The notes under the pieces: generated by a model
Seen by the model: the letters and a program-made list of their open reading frames with translations, nothing else
The model's database searches: none
What the model was told of the DNA's origin: nothing
Source: Pseudomonadota bacterium
GTDB lineage: Bacteria > Pseudomonadota > Alphaproteobacteria > Sphingomonadales > Sphingomonadaceae
Assembly (NCBI GenBank): GCA_023416515.1
Contig: JAEZHP010000143.1
Span: 1-46,939, forward strand
Length of the DNA stretch: 46,939 bases
Reading direction: 5' to 3'
In this document: in pieces, positions 24,227-32,789 of the stretch
Layout: each line of letters begins with the position of its first letter
Position numbering within the stretch: the stretch's first letter is position 1
Position numbers and translations under genes: made by a program

Positions 24227-25084
24227 ATGAGATTCGCGCTCGCGCTGGCAGCGCTCGCCGCTTCACTCGCCATGCCCGCCCAGGCTCAGCCGCCCCGGCC
24301 GGCGGCGGTTCAGGCGCCGGCGCCTCTTCAGCTGTGGCGGCTCGACTGCGGAGAGTTCGTGATCAAGCAATATGGCGCTTTCTTCTCGGACACCTTCCAA
24401 TATCCCGCGGGGCCCAAGGACATCGTCGGCAGCTGCTATTTGATCCGCCATGGCGATCGCTACATGCTGTGGGACACCGGCCTGACTGACGCCTTGATCG
24501 GCAACAGCTTCGACAATGCCGCCCAGACCCTTCGCCTTCGCCGAAGCCTCGTCGACCAGCTCCGGCAGATCAATGTGCGGCCGGACCAGATAGAGTTTGT
24601 CGGAATCAGCCATTGGCATTTCGACCATACCGGCCAGGCGGGGCGCTTCCCCCAGGCGCGCCTGCTCATGGGCCGGGCCGATGTCGAGCTTCTTCGCGGC
24701 ACGCCCTCGCCCGACCAGGACTCGACCAATGCTCTTGCCCACTGGCTGTCCGGCCCGGGCCAGCTCGAGCAGGTCAGCGGCGACCATGACGTGTTCGGCG
24801 ACGGCCGGGTGGTGATGCTTACCACGCCCGGCCACACGCCGGCCCATTATGCGCTGCTCGTCCGCCTCGCTTCGGGGCCGGTGCTCCTGACCGGCGACCT
24901 CTATCATTTCACCGAGCAGGTCGCGAACCGCGGAGTGCCGCCGTTCAACCACAACCGAGCCGACACCCTCGCCTCGATGGACCGGTTCGATCGGATCGCT
25001 CGCAATCTCGGCGCCCGCGTCATCATCCAGCACGAACCCGCCGACATCGCCAAGCTCCCGGCTTTCCCGGAGGCGGCGCGGTGA
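24227..25084 (+). CDS. Secreted metallo-beta-lactamase-fold hydrolase (AHL lactonase-like)
   Basis: 285 residues. The signal peptide MRFALALAALAASLAMPAQA implies periplasmic or outer localisation. The dinuclear zinc motif is SHWHFDHTG (H129, H131, D133, H134), followed by TTPGHTPAHY, LLTGDLYHF and IIQHEPADIAK as further ligands. The N-terminal half (LDCGEFVIKQYGAFF, SCYLIRHGDRYMLWDTGL) matches the N-acyl-homoserine lactonase branch of the superfamily, which opens the lactone ring of quorum signals. Other lactones or esters are possible. ATG at 24227 has GAGGGGGAAG upstream. Its end overlaps the quinone oxidoreductase start by GTGA, so the two are translationally coupled. Confidence 0.82.
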   Translation: MRFALALAALAASLAMPAQAQPPRPAAVQAPAPLQLWRLDCGEFVIKQYGAFFSDTFQYPAGPKDIVGSCYLIRHGDRYMLWDTGLTDALIGNSFDNAAQTLRLRRSLVDQLRQINVRPDQIEFVGISHWHFDHTGQAGRFPQARLLMGRADVELLRGTPSPDQDSTNALAHWLSGPGQLEQVSGDHDVFGDGRVVMLTTPGHTPAHYALLVRLASGPVLLTGDLYHFTEQVANRGVPPFNHNRADTLASMDRFDRIARNLGARVIIQHEPADIAKLPAFPEAAR

Positions 25085-26082
25085 AGGCGCTCCTGTCCAC
25101 CGCGCCGGGAGGCCCGGACACTCTCCAGCTCCAGGACCTTCCCGATCCCGTGGCCGGCCCGGGCCAGCTGCTCGTCGCCGTCAAAGCCTGCGCGATCAAC
25201 TATCCCGACGTCCTGATCATCGAGGACAGATATCAGTTCAAGCCGCCCCGCCCGTTCGCTCCGGGCGGCGAGATTGCCGGCGTGGTCGAGGCGGTGGGCG
25301 AAGGCGTCACCGGCTGGTCGCCCGGCGACCGGCTGATCGCGATGATCGGTCATGGGGGCCTCGCCGAGAATGTCGTCGTGCCGGCCGCGATGGCGGTGCC
25401 GCTGCCCGACGGACGAAGCTTCGTCGACGGTTCGGCCCTGATCCTCACCTACGCCACCACGATCCACGCCCTCCTCGACCGCGGCAAGCTCAAGCCCGGC
25501 GAGACCCTCCTCGTCCTCGGCGCTGCGGGCGGAGTCGGCCTCGCCGCGATCGAGCTCGGCAAGGCCTATGGCGCCCGGGTCGTCGCCGCGGTCTCGTCCG
25601 AGGAGAAGGCCGAGGCGGCGAGCGCCGCCGGCGCCGACTCGACGCTCATCTATCCGCGCGGCCCCTTCGACAAGGATCAGTCGAAGGCGCTGGCCGCGCA
25701 GTTCAAGGACGCCGTCGGCCCGAACGGAGCGGACGTGATCTACGATCCGGTCGGCGGCGACTATGCCGAGCCGGCGCTTCGCTCGATCGCTTGGGAAGGG
25801 CGCTACCTCGTGATCGGCTTCCCGGCCGGAATCCCGAAGCTGCCGCTCAACCTCACCTTGCTCAAAAGCTGCGACGTCCGCGGAGTCTTCTGGGGTGCCT
25901 TCGCTGCGCGCGACCCGAAGGCCAACGCAGCCCACCTCCAGACTCTGTTCCGTCTATGGGAGGAGGGCAAGATCGCGCCCAGGGTCACGCGCACCTGGCC
26001 TCTTGCGCAGGGCGGCGAGGCGATCGCTCACATGGCCGGGCGCAAGGCGGTGGGGAAGCTCGTCGTCACCATGGACGACTGA
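25081..26082 (+). CDS. NADPH:quinone oxidoreductase family, zinc-free MDR
   Basis: 333 residues. GroES-like N-terminal domain (INYPDVLIIEDRYQFKPPRP, FAPGGEIAGVVEAVGEGVTG) and Rossmann domain (LLVLGAAGGVGLAAIELGKA, with the AAGGVG NADPH loop). No structural or catalytic zinc ligands are seen, as in Qor/zeta-crystallin type reductases. It reduces quinones or alkenals with NADPH in the cytoplasm. The GTG at 25081 overlaps the hydrolase stop. A second Qor-like gene is at 37310-38287, and the two proteins differ throughout. The substrate is unknown. Confidence 0.87.
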   Translation: MKALLSTAPGGPDTLQLQDLPDPVAGPGQLLVAVKACAINYPDVLIIEDRYQFKPPRPFAPGGEIAGVVEAVGEGVTGWSPGDRLIAMIGHGGLAENVVVPAAMAVPLPDGRSFVDGSALILTYATTIHALLDRGKLKPGETLLVLGAAGGVGLAAIELGKAYGARVVAAVSSEEKAEAASAAGADSTLIYPRGPFDKDQSKALAAQFKDAVGPNGADVIYDPVGGDYAEPALRSIAWEGRYLVIGFPAGIPKLPLNLTLLKSCDVRGVFWGAFAARDPKANAAHLQTLFRLWEEGKIAPRVTRTWPLAQGGEAIAHMAGRKAVGKLVVTMDD

Positions 26083-26097
26083 GCCTCCCCAAAGCTT

Positions 26098-26484
26098 TTA
26101 CCGCGAAGGCGTCGGAGCCGGAGCGGCGCGGTTCTGGCGGATCGCGGCGGCGATGTCGGTCTCGACCCCGCCGAGCTCGGAGCGCATGTGGCTCAGCGCC
26201 TGGGCGCGCTGCGGCTCCGGAAGCGTGTTGATGAAGGTTTCGGCGGCCTGGACCAGCGCGTCACGCTGGCTCGAACAGGTGCCGACGATGCTTGCCGCGC
26301 CCGCTTCCGGAGTCACGGTGGCGGCAAGGCCGCGCATGCCGTTTCCGACGCACTCGCCGAAGGCCTGCGCGGCTTGCTGGATCGCCGCGGGCGGGCCGGC
26401 CGGGGCTGCGGGTGCCGGCGCCGGCTGCGCAAAGGCGGGGAGGGCGGCGACGAGCAGGGCGGCGGAAAGGCCGTACTTCAGCAT
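26098..26484 (-). CDS. Exported hypothetical protein with two cysteines
   Basis: 128 residues, no family recognised. A signal peptide (MLKYGLSAALLVAALPAFAQ) and an A/P-rich linker (PAPAPAAPAGPPAA) precede a helical region with cysteines in FGECVGNG and IVGTCSSQ, probably a disulphide. The C-terminus is again A/P-rich (RAAPAPTPSR). ATG at 26484 has GGAGA upstream. It converges on the quinone oxidoreductase (15 bp) and is divergent from the zeta-subunit gene. The 139-bp divergent gap carries a stem (CGGGCC/GGCCCG with inner CACAA/TTGTG, 26528-26558). Confidence 0.72.
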   Translation of the reverse strand: MLKYGLSAALLVAALPAFAQPAPAPAAPAGPPAAIQQAAQAFGECVGNGMRGLAATVTPEAGAASIVGTCSSQRDALVQAAETFINTLPEPQRAQALSHMRSELGGVETDIAAAIRQNRAAPAPTPSR

Positions 26485-26623
26485 GACTTTGATTCTCCTA
26501 CAGGAAACGCACTGGTGCCAGATTTCTCGGGCCGCACAAGCGGGTTTGTGAGGGCCCGGCGCCGTTGCGCCCTTCGCCGGCTCGGCCTATCTCGGCCCGA
26601 AGAGTTTTCAGTAGCGAGGCCCC

Positions 26624-26950
26624 ATGACCACTTTCGACGAACGCGAGCGCGCTTTCGAAGCCAAGTTCGCCCGTGACCAGGAGATGCAGTTCAAGATCAC
26701 CGCGCGCCGCAATCGCCTCCTGGGCATCTGGGCGGCCGAGCGGATGGGGCTCAGCGAGGCCGAGGCCGAATCCTACGCGCGCGACGTGGTTCGCGCGGAT
26801 TTCGAGGAGGCCGGCGACGAGGACGTGATCCGCAAGCTGGTTGGCGACCTCACCGTCGCGGGAGTCGATGTCGACGAGGCCGAGATCCGCGCCCGGATCG
26901 AGGAGAAGACGATCGCCGCCCGGCGCCAGCTTATCGAAGCGATGGAGTGA
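26624..26950 (+). CDS. F1-ATPase inhibitor zeta subunit (DUF1476)
   Basis: 108 residues, all-helical. MTTFDERERAFEAKFARDQE, then FKITARRNRLLGIWAAERMG, YARDVVRADFEEAGDEDVIR and IRARIEEKTIAARRQLIEAM match the alphaproteobacterial zeta protein that inhibits ATP hydrolysis by the F1Fo-ATP synthase through its N-terminal segment. It is found only in Alphaproteobacteria, supporting the taxonomic call. It precedes bolA by 7 bp and then grxD; this order is conserved in related genomes. Confidence 0.92.
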   Translation: MTTFDERERAFEAKFARDQEMQFKITARRNRLLGIWAAERMGLSEAEAESYARDVVRADFEEAGDEDVIRKLVGDLTVAGVDVDEAEIRARIEEKTIAARRQLIEAME

Positions 26951-26957
26951 CTTCGGC

Positions 26958-27191
26958 GTGGCGATGACTGCGGACGAGATTGAGACGATGATCGCGGCGG
27001 CGATCCCCGGCGCCTCGATCGAGATCACCGACCTTGCCGGCGACGGCGACCATTATTCCGCCCGGGTCGTCGCAGAGGCGTTCCGAGGCAAGTCGCGGCC
27101 GCAGCAGCACCGAATGGTTTACGAGGCGCTCGGCGGGCGCATGGGCGGCGTGCTCCACGCACTCCAGCTCACCACCGCAGTGCCGGAATGA
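26958..27191 (+). CDS. BolA family protein
   Basis: 77 residues from the GTG at 26958 (VAMTADEIETMIAAAIPGAS); an ATG at 26964 is two codons later. GGAG at 26944-26947, inside the end of the zeta gene, favours the GTG by spacing. The BolA fold is evident in IEITDLAGDGDHYSARVVAE, the FRGKSRPQQHRMVYEALGGR segment with the conserved H, and a final LHALQLTT strand. Small BolA-like proteins bind a [2Fe-2S] cluster with monothiol glutaredoxins. Its partner glutaredoxin is the next gene, 10 bp away, so a BolA-Grx complex for iron-sulphur handling is likely. Confidence 0.9.
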   Translation: MAMTADEIETMIAAAIPGASIEITDLAGDGDHYSARVVAEAFRGKSRPQQHRMVYEALGGRMGGVLHALQLTTAVPE

Positions 27192-27201
27192 GGAAGAGAT
27201 T

Positions 27202-27531
27202 ATGAGCGACACCAACGCCCGCATCGGCGAGATCGTCAATTCCGCCGACGTCGTCCTGTTCATGAAGGGCACCGCCTTGTTCCCGCAATGCGGCTTCTCC
27301 AGCCGGGCGGTGGCGATTCTCGATCATCTCGGAGTCCAGTTCACCACCGTGGACGTTCTCCAGGACCCGGAAGTTCGCCAGGGCATCAAGGAATTTTCCG
27401 ACTGGCCCACCATCCCCCAGCTCTATGTGAAGGGCGAGTTCGTCGGCGGCAGCGACATCATGATGGAGATGTTCGAAGCTGGAGAGCTCCAGCAGCTGTT
27501 CACCGACAAGCAGGTCGCCAAGGCGGACTGA
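27202..27531 (+). CDS. grxD: Monothiol glutaredoxin (Grx4/GrxD type)
   Basis: 109 residues. The active site CGFS is at residues 30-33 (FPQCGFSSRA), with the glutathione-binding WPTIPQLYVKGEFVGGSDIM block. Such glutaredoxins carry a glutathione-ligated [2Fe-2S] cluster and pass it to targets, partnering with BolA. The ATG at 27202 has AGGAAGAG upstream. It is the last gene of the zeta-bolA-grxD group. The convergent PAP2 gene stops 10 bp beyond. Confidence 0.94.
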   Translation: MSDTNARIGEIVNSADVVLFMKGTALFPQCGFSSRAVAILDHLGVQFTTVDVLQDPEVRQGIKEFSDWPTIPQLYVKGEFVGGSDIMMEMFEAGELQQLFTDKQVAKAD

Positions 27532-27540
27532 CGAAGGGGA

Positions 27541-28278
27541 TTATCGCGCCCTTTCGGCAGATCCGGGTGCGGGCCCGGGGCCTTCAATGGCCTGCGCGTG
27601 CTGGAACTGCCGCGCCACCAGAGAGGCGAGGCATGCCCAGGCGGCCCCGACGCTCCACCCTGCCATGACGTCGGTCGGCCAATGGACTCCCAGATAGGCG
27701 CGTGAGAATCCGACGAGCAGGGTGAGCAGGATCGCGCACCCCATCAGGAACGCCCGAACGCGCCAGCTCCGCTCCGAGCGTGCGAGCAGTGCCGCGAGGG
27801 TCAGATAGACCATCGCCGAGTTCATCGCGTGGCCGCTCGGGAAGCTTGCCGAGCTCACCTCGACGAGGTGAGGAACGACGTCGGGCCGAGCGCGAACGAA
27901 GCCGTGCTTGAGCAAGGTGTTGAGGATCCCGCCCGCGGCGATGGCCACGGTGAGGAACAGGGCCATCGCCGCCTTGCGCCGCGCGAGCAGATAGCCCGCC
28001 GTAAGACAAGTGATCAGGGTCAGCACCGCGCCGCTGCCGAGCGCCGTGTAATCGACCATCGCCTCGTGGAGCCAATGCGGGCCGATCGGCACGCTCAGGT
28101 CGCCGGGGGTGCGAAGGTGCACCAGGAACCAGCGGTCGAACGCCAGCGTGTCGCCTTCGGACATTTCGGAGGCGAGCTTGCCGAAAGCGGTCAGCGCCGG
28201 GACGAGGACCAGGAACACGAGCAGGATCCGGCTGTCGATTCGCCGAAGCCAGGGCAATCGCTCGATCAATGAAGGCAT
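27541..28278 (-). CDS. PAP2 family membrane phosphatase
   Basis: 245 residues, several hydrophobic segments (about 16-35, 70-100, 150-165, 175-215). The three PAP2 motifs are present: KHGFVRARP (KxxxxxxRP), SFPSGHAMNSA (PSGH) and SRAYLGVHWPTDV (SRxxxxxHxxxD). The family removes phosphate from lipid phosphates such as phosphatidate or undecaprenyl pyrophosphate on the outer face of the inner membrane. Start ATG at 28278 has GAGGAAA upstream. It is divergent from DUF3147-chrA. The substrate cannot be told from sequence. Confidence 0.88.
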   Translation of the reverse strand: MPSLIERLPWLRRIDSRILLVFLVLVPALTAFGKLASEMSEGDTLAFDRWFLVHLRTPGDLSVPIGPHWLHEAMVDYTALGSGAVLTLITCLTAGYLLARRKAAMALFLTVAIAAGGILNTLLKHGFVRARPDVVPHLVEVSSASFPSGHAMNSAMVYLTLAALLARSERSWRVRAFLMGCAILLTLLVGFSRAYLGVHWPTDVMAGWSVGAAWACLASLVARQFQHAQAIEGPGPAPGSAERAR

Positions 28279-28399
28279 TGGTTTCCTCAGACTCTACCAG
28301 CGGTCTTGACGAAACTCCGTCGGGAGAATTTTGAGCCGCGAGCGCCCCGCGCCTGGTTCGGACATTGCGGACCGGGGGCGGGCGCAGCAAGGTGCTGGG

Positions 28400-28750
28400 A
28401 TGATCTACCTCCTCATCAAGGCCGCGCTCTCCGGCGTCATCGTTGCGCTGGTCTCGGAAATTGCGAGACGAAATCCTGGAGCCGGAGGCCTGCTCGCCTC
28501 TCTTCCTCTGGTGTCGGTACTGGGCATGATCTGGCTGTGGCGAGACACTCACGATGTCGCCCGAATGGCGGCGCACGCGGAAGCGACCTTCTGGTTCGTG
28601 CTTCCGTCGCTTCCGATGTTCCTCCTCATCCCGTTCATGCTGCGCAATGGTGCCAATTTCTGGGCGTCGCTCATCGTCGGATGCCTTCTCACCATGGCGC
28701 TTTATGCAGGGATGATCGCACTCGGGCCGCGGCTTGGCCTCCGTTTCTGA
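28400..28750 (+). CDS. DUF3147 family membrane protein
   Basis: 116 residues with four predicted transmembrane segments: MIYLLIKAALSGVIVALVSE, then LLASLPLVSVLGMIWLW, TFWFVLPSLPMFLLIPFML and ASLIVGCLLTMALYAGMIAL. This fits DUF3147, small inner-membrane proteins of unknown function. The ATG at 28400 begins at the first hydrophobic helix; the ORF opens 23 codons earlier with a polar leader. Its end overlaps the chrA frame by 17 bp if that gene starts at TTG 28734. Coupling with a chromate transporter suggests an accessory membrane role, which is inference. Confidence 0.75.
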   Translation: MIYLLIKAALSGVIVALVSEIARRNPGAGGLLASLPLVSVLGMIWLWRDTHDVARMAAHAEATFWFVLPSLPMFLLIPFMLRNGANFWASLIVGCLLTMALYAGMIALGPRLGLRF

Positions 28751-30116
28751 TTCCGCCCCTCACGGCGTTCCGTTTGGGGAAGCCGTGCGCACCTGGGCGC
28801 GGATCGCGCTGCTCTCCTTCGGCGGGCCGGCGGGCCAGATCGCGCTGATGCACCGGATCCTCGTCGAGGAGAAGAAGTGGATCGGCGAGCAGCGTTTCCT
28901 CCACGCGCTCAATTATTGCATGCTGCTTCCCGGGCCCGAGGCGCAGCAGCTTGCCATCTATGTCGGCTGGCTCCTCCACAAGACGAAGGGAGGCCTGGTT
29001 GCAGGCATCTTGTTCGTTCTCCCCGGCTTCCTCGCCATCCTCGCGCTCAGCTATGTCTATGCGCTGCTCGGCAATGTGGACGTGGTGCAGGGGTTGTTCT
29101 TCGGCCTCAAGGCGGCAGTCCTGGCGATTGTCGTTCAAGCGGTGGTTCGGGTCGGCTCCCGCTCGCTCACGAGCAGCGCGACGCGCGGACTGGCCTTGGC
29201 CGCCTTCCTCGCCATCTTCGTCTTCGACGCTCCCTTTCCACTGATCGTCCTCGCCGCCGGGATCGTCGGTTTCGCCGGCGGCCGCGCCGGCCTCGACGCC
29301 TTTTCGAGCGGGGGCGGTCACGGCTCCGGCGGCAGGGCGACGGTTAGGGACTGCGATACTGCGCTTGGCGAGGAACTCCCCGATCATGCGAGGCCGAACC
29401 GCCGCTGGACGGTCCGAATCTCCTCGATCCTGCTGGCACTGTGGCTCCTCCCGCTGGCGACGCTCGTCGTGCTTGCCGGGCCGGACAGCGTCTTCACGCG
29501 GATTGCGCTCTTCTTCAGCCAGATGGCGGTGGTAACGTTCGGCGGGGCCTATGCCGTCCTCGCTTATGTCGCGCAGGAGGCGGTCGGCACCTACGGCTGG
29601 CTCGCCCCGGGGGAGATGGTGGACGGCCTCGGAATGGCGGAAACGACGCCCGGCCCGCTGATCATGGTGACCCAGTTCGTCGGCTTCATGGGCGCCTATC
29701 GTCAGCCGGGGGGCCTTGATCCGCTGCTCGCCGCGACTCTCGGCGCGGTCCTGACCACTTGGGTCACCTTCGTGCCCTGCTTCCTCTGGATATTCCTCGG
29801 AGCGCCCTTCGTGGAGCGGCTGCGCGGAAATCGCGCCCTCTCCGGCGCCCTGGCCGGGATCAGCGCGGCCGTGGTGGGCGTGATCTTGAACCTCGCTTTG
29901 TGGTTCGCACTTCACGTGCTGTTCAAAGGCACGCGCGAGCTGTCGGTGGGCCTCGTGTCGCTCGAGCTTCCGGTCCTCGCCACGATCGACTGGGCCGCCC
30001 TGGCCCTGTCCCTTGCGGCAGTCCTCGCGGTTTTCCGGCTGCGGCTCGGCGTGCTCCCGGTGCTCGGTGGCTGCGCGACCGCAGGGATCGTGCTTCGCCT
30101 GACCGGGCTTGCCTGA
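28734..30116 (+). CDS. chrA: Chromate transporter (ChrA family, two-domain)
   Basis: 460 residues with about ten hydrophobic segments and two homologous CHR domains. The first has ALLSFGGPAGQIALMHRILV and CMLLPGPEAQQLAIYVGWLL; the second has AVVTFGGAYAVLAYVAQEAV and MAETTPGPLIMVTQFVGFMG. These are the FGGP/PGP motifs of the CHR superfamily. Members export chromate by proton exchange; some in the family may move other oxyanions. A TTG at 28734 gives the normal N-terminal length. A GTG at 28785 with GGGGA upstream is the alternative and would shorten the N-terminus by 17. It overlaps the DUF3147 gene and is followed by tgt. Confidence 0.88.
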   Translation: MASVSDSAPHGVPFGEAVRTWARIALLSFGGPAGQIALMHRILVEEKKWIGEQRFLHALNYCMLLPGPEAQQLAIYVGWLLHKTKGGLVAGILFVLPGFLAILALSYVYALLGNVDVVQGLFFGLKAAVLAIVVQAVVRVGSRSLTSSATRGLALAAFLAIFVFDAPFPLIVLAAGIVGFAGGRAGLDAFSSGGGHGSGGRATVRDCDTALGEELPDHARPNRRWTVRISSILLALWLLPLATLVVLAGPDSVFTRIALFFSQMAVVTFGGAYAVLAYVAQEAVGTYGWLAPGEMVDGLGMAETTPGPLIMVTQFVGFMGAYRQPGGLDPLLAATLGAVLTTWVTFVPCFLWIFLGAPFVERLRGNRALSGALAGISAAVVGVILNLALWFALHVLFKGTRELSVGLVSLELPVLATIDWAALALSLAAVLAVFRLRLGVLPVLGGCATAGIVLRLTGLA

Positions 30117-30160
30117 GCCGCCTGTCGACGCCCCGCCTCGTCGCCGCTAAGGCCGCGCGG

Positions 30161-31303
30161 ATGTCCGCTCCCCGTTTCGAATTCACCATCCACGCCACCG
30201 ACGGCCGCGCGCGCACCGGTACCATCGCGATGAGGCGCGGCGACATCCGCACGCCGGCGTTCATGCCGGTCGGAACCGCGGCGACGGTAAAGGCGATGAA
30301 GCCGGCCGACGTCAGAGCGCTCGGCGCCGACATCATCCTCGGCAACACCTATCACTTGATGCTCCGCCCGGGCGCGGAGCGGGTGGCGAAGCTCGGCGGG
30401 CTTCACGGCTTCATGGGTTGGGACCGCCCGATCCTGACCGACAGCGGCGGCTATCAGGTGATGAGCCTCGCGGACCTCACCAAGCGAAGCGAGGAGGGCG
30501 TCGCCTTCGCCTCGCACCTCGACGGCAGCCGCCACATGATCAGCCCGGAACGCTCGACCGAGATCCAGCGGCTGCTCGATTCCGACATCGTCATGGCGTT
30601 CGACGAGCTGGTGCCAACCACTTCGACCCGCGAGGTCCAGGCGGCGGCGATGGAGCGCTCGATGCGCTGGGCGCGGCGCTCGCGCGACGCCTTCCTAGGG
30701 GGCGGCGACCATGCGGAGCGGGCGGCGCAGTTCGGGATCCAGCAGGGTGCGCTCGACGAGCAGCTTCGCAAGGCGTCGGCCGACGCACTGATCGACATCG
30801 GCTTCGATGGCTACGCCGTCGGCGGCCTCGCGGTGGGCGAAGGGCAGGAGGCAATGTTCGAGGTTCTCGACTATGCCCCCGGCCAGCTCCCAGCCGACCG
30901 CCCGCGCTATTTAATGGGAGTGGGCAAGCCCGACGACATCGTCGGCGCGGTCGAGCGCGGGATCGACATGTTCGACTGCGTTCTGCCGACCCGCTCCGGG
31001 CGCAACGGCCAGGCCTTCACCTGGTCCGGCGCCATCAACCTGCGCAACGCGAAGTTCGCCGAGGACCAGGCGCCGGTCGACCCGGATTGCTTGTGCAACG
31101 TCTGCGCGACCTGGAGCCGGGCCTATGTCCACCATCTCATCCGCGCCGGCGAGATATTGGGTGCGATGCTGATGACCGAGCATAACCTGAGCTTCTACCA
31201 GCAGCTGATGGCTGGCCTGCGAAGTGCGATCGCCGAACAGCGGCTAACCGCCTTCGCGAACGATTTCAGGGCGCGTTACGTCCGCCCGGCAAAGGAAGGC
31301 TAG
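30161..31303 (+). CDS. tgt: Queuine tRNA-ribosyltransferase (Tgt)
   Basis: 380 residues, normal for bacterial TGT. It exchanges guanine for preQ1 at the wobble position of tRNAs with GUN anticodons. The catalytic aspartates are D94 (ILTDSGGYQ) and D272 (MFDCVLPTRSGRNG). The zinc site is C310, C312 and C315 (DCLCNVC) plus H341 (MTEHNL). ATG at 30161 is the first with the family N-terminus SAPRFEFTIHATDGRARTGT; the ORF opens far upstream inside chrA in another frame. It ends 4 bp inside the end of the convergent helicase gene. Confidence 0.95.
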   Translation: MSAPRFEFTIHATDGRARTGTIAMRRGDIRTPAFMPVGTAATVKAMKPADVRALGADIILGNTYHLMLRPGAERVAKLGGLHGFMGWDRPILTDSGGYQVMSLADLTKRSEEGVAFASHLDGSRHMISPERSTEIQRLLDSDIVMAFDELVPTTSTREVQAAAMERSMRWARRSRDAFLGGGDHAERAAQFGIQQGALDEQLRKASADALIDIGFDGYAVGGLAVGEGQEAMFEVLDYAPGQLPADRPRYLMGVGKPDDIVGAVERGIDMFDCVLPTRSGRNGQAFTWSGAINLRNAKFAEDQAPVDPDCLCNVCATWSRAYVHHLIRAGEILGAMLMTEHNLSFYQQLMAGLRSAIAEQRLTAFANDFRARYVRPAKEG

Positions 31304-32685
31304 CCGCCGAATCCCTGGCTGAGGAAGCTGGGGACGGGGCCGTTCCAGCCCTCGTCGCCGGCGGTCTCGAGCTCGCGCTCGTCGCGGCGCTCGCGGCGCG
31401 GCTCGGGCTTCTCGTCGCGGCGCTGCTTGGTCTCGGCCTTCGGCTTGGGCTCGGACTTCGGCTTGGGCTCGGACTTGTCCTCGCTCCGCGGCTTATCGCT
31501 CTTGCGGGCGCGGCCTTTGCGCTCGCGCGGCTCTGCAGTCTTTTCCGGCTCGGCCTCCGCTGCGGGCGGGGCCGCTCCATCGGCCGGGGCGATCTTCATC
31601 CCGGTGAGCTTCTCGATCCTGTCGATCGCCTCGGCGTCTTCCTTGGTAACGAGCGTGATCGCGGTCCCCGTGCGGCCGGCGCGGCCGGTCCGGCCGATGC
31701 GGTGCACATAGTCGTCCGGCTGCCACGGAACGTCGAAGTTAAAGACGTGGCTGACGCCCTTGATGTCGAGCCCTCGGGCGGCGACGTCGGAGGCGACGAG
31801 GATGTTGATCTCCTCGCTCTTGAACCGATCGAGCTCCTTGATCCGCTCCGATTGCTCCATGTCGCCGTGGATCTGGCCGGCCTTGAGGTGGCGGCGCTTA
31901 AGGCTCGTGGTTAGCTCGCGAACGGTCGTCTTGCGGTTGCAGAAGACGATCGCGGTCTTGACGTCCTCGCCCTTCAACAGCTCGGCGAGCACGTCCTTCT
32001 TCTTGCGCGCGTCGACCTTCAGCACCCGCTGGTCGATCGATGTGTTGGCGGTCGCCGGGCGAGCCACCTCGATCTGCTTGGGGTTGCTCAGGAACCTGTC
32101 CGACAGCTTCTTGATCGGCGCCGGCATCGTCGCCGAGAACAGCAGGGTCTGCCGCTCCTTGGGAAGCTTGGAGCAGATTTCCTCGATATCCGGGATGAAG
32201 CCCATGTCGAGCATTCGGTCGGCCTCGTCGATGACGAGCAGGCCGCAGCGGTTGAGCATGATTTTGCCGCGGCCGAACAGGTCCATCAGCCGGCCCGGGG
32301 TCGCGATCAGCACGTCGACGCCCTTCTCGAGCTTCTTGATCTGGTCGGCCATGTTGGTGCCGCCGATCAGAAGCGCCATCGAGAGCTTGTGATACTTGCC
32401 GTACTTCTCGAAATTCTCCGCCACCTGCATGGCGAGTTCGCGGGTCGGCTCGAGGATCAGCGAGCGCGGCATCCGCGCGCGGCCCTGGCCCTCGGCGAGA
32501 ATGTCGATCATCGGCAGAACGAAGCTTGCCGTCTTGCCGGTCCCGGTCTGCGCGATACCGATGAGGTCGCGGCCCATCAGCACATGAGGGATCGCCTCGC
32601 GCTGGATGGGCGTCGGCGTGTCGTAGCCCGACTCCCCTACCGCTCGGAGCAGTTCGTCGGACAGGTGAAGATCGGCAAAGCTCAT
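31300..32685 (-). CDS. DEAD-box RNA helicase (RhlE-like)
   Basis: 461 residues. N-terminal Q motif (PTPIQREAIP), Walker A AQTGTGKT at 45-52, Ia PTRELA, DEAD at 153-156, SAT at 184-186, then the C-terminal RecA domain with TAIVFCNRKTT, VASDVAARGLDIKGV and HRIGRTGRAGRTG. It unwinds RNA with ATP, probably in ribosome assembly or mRNA turnover. The last ~85 residues are a low-complexity basic/acidic tail (EPKPKSEPKPKAE repeats), encoded by an 18-bp tandem repeat. ATG at 32685. This tail is typical of alphaproteobacterial RhlE proteins. Confidence 0.92.
   Translation of the reverse strand: MSFADLHLSDELLRAVGESGYDTPTPIQREAIPHVLMGRDLIGIAQTGTGKTASFVLPMIDILAEGQGRARMPRSLILEPTRELAMQVAENFEKYGKYHKLSMALLIGGTNMADQIKKLEKGVDVLIATPGRLMDLFGRGKIMLNRCGLLVIDEADRMLDMGFIPDIEEICSKLPKERQTLLFSATMPAPIKKLSDRFLSNPKQIEVARPATANTSIDQRVLKVDARKKKDVLAELLKGEDVKTAIVFCNRKTTVRELTTSLKRRHLKAGQIHGDMEQSERIKELDRFKSEEINILVASDVAARGLDIKGVSHVFNFDVPWQPDDYVHRIGRTGRAGRTGTAITLVTKEDAEAIDRIEKLTGMKIAPADGAAPPAAEAEPEKTAEPRERKGRARKSDKPRSEDKSEPKPKSEPKPKAETKQRRDEKPEPRRERRDERELETAGDEGWNGPVPSFLSQGFGG
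31439..31474 (-). repeat. Two tandem 18-bp units in the helicase tail
   Basis: TTCGGCTTGGGCTCGGAC occurs twice in direct succession (31439-31456 and 31457-31474), encoding two SEPKPK-type units on the minus strand. In frame, so repeat number may vary between strains without breaking the protein. Confidence 0.8.
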
Positions 32686-32789
32686 TCAAATAAGGCCGGG
32701 AGTTGGGGCGCCGTTGCGGCTGCCCTGTGGAGACGGGGCTAGGACAGAGAGCCAAGCACTTGTCAAGACAAGCGTCCCTCCGGGAAGGG

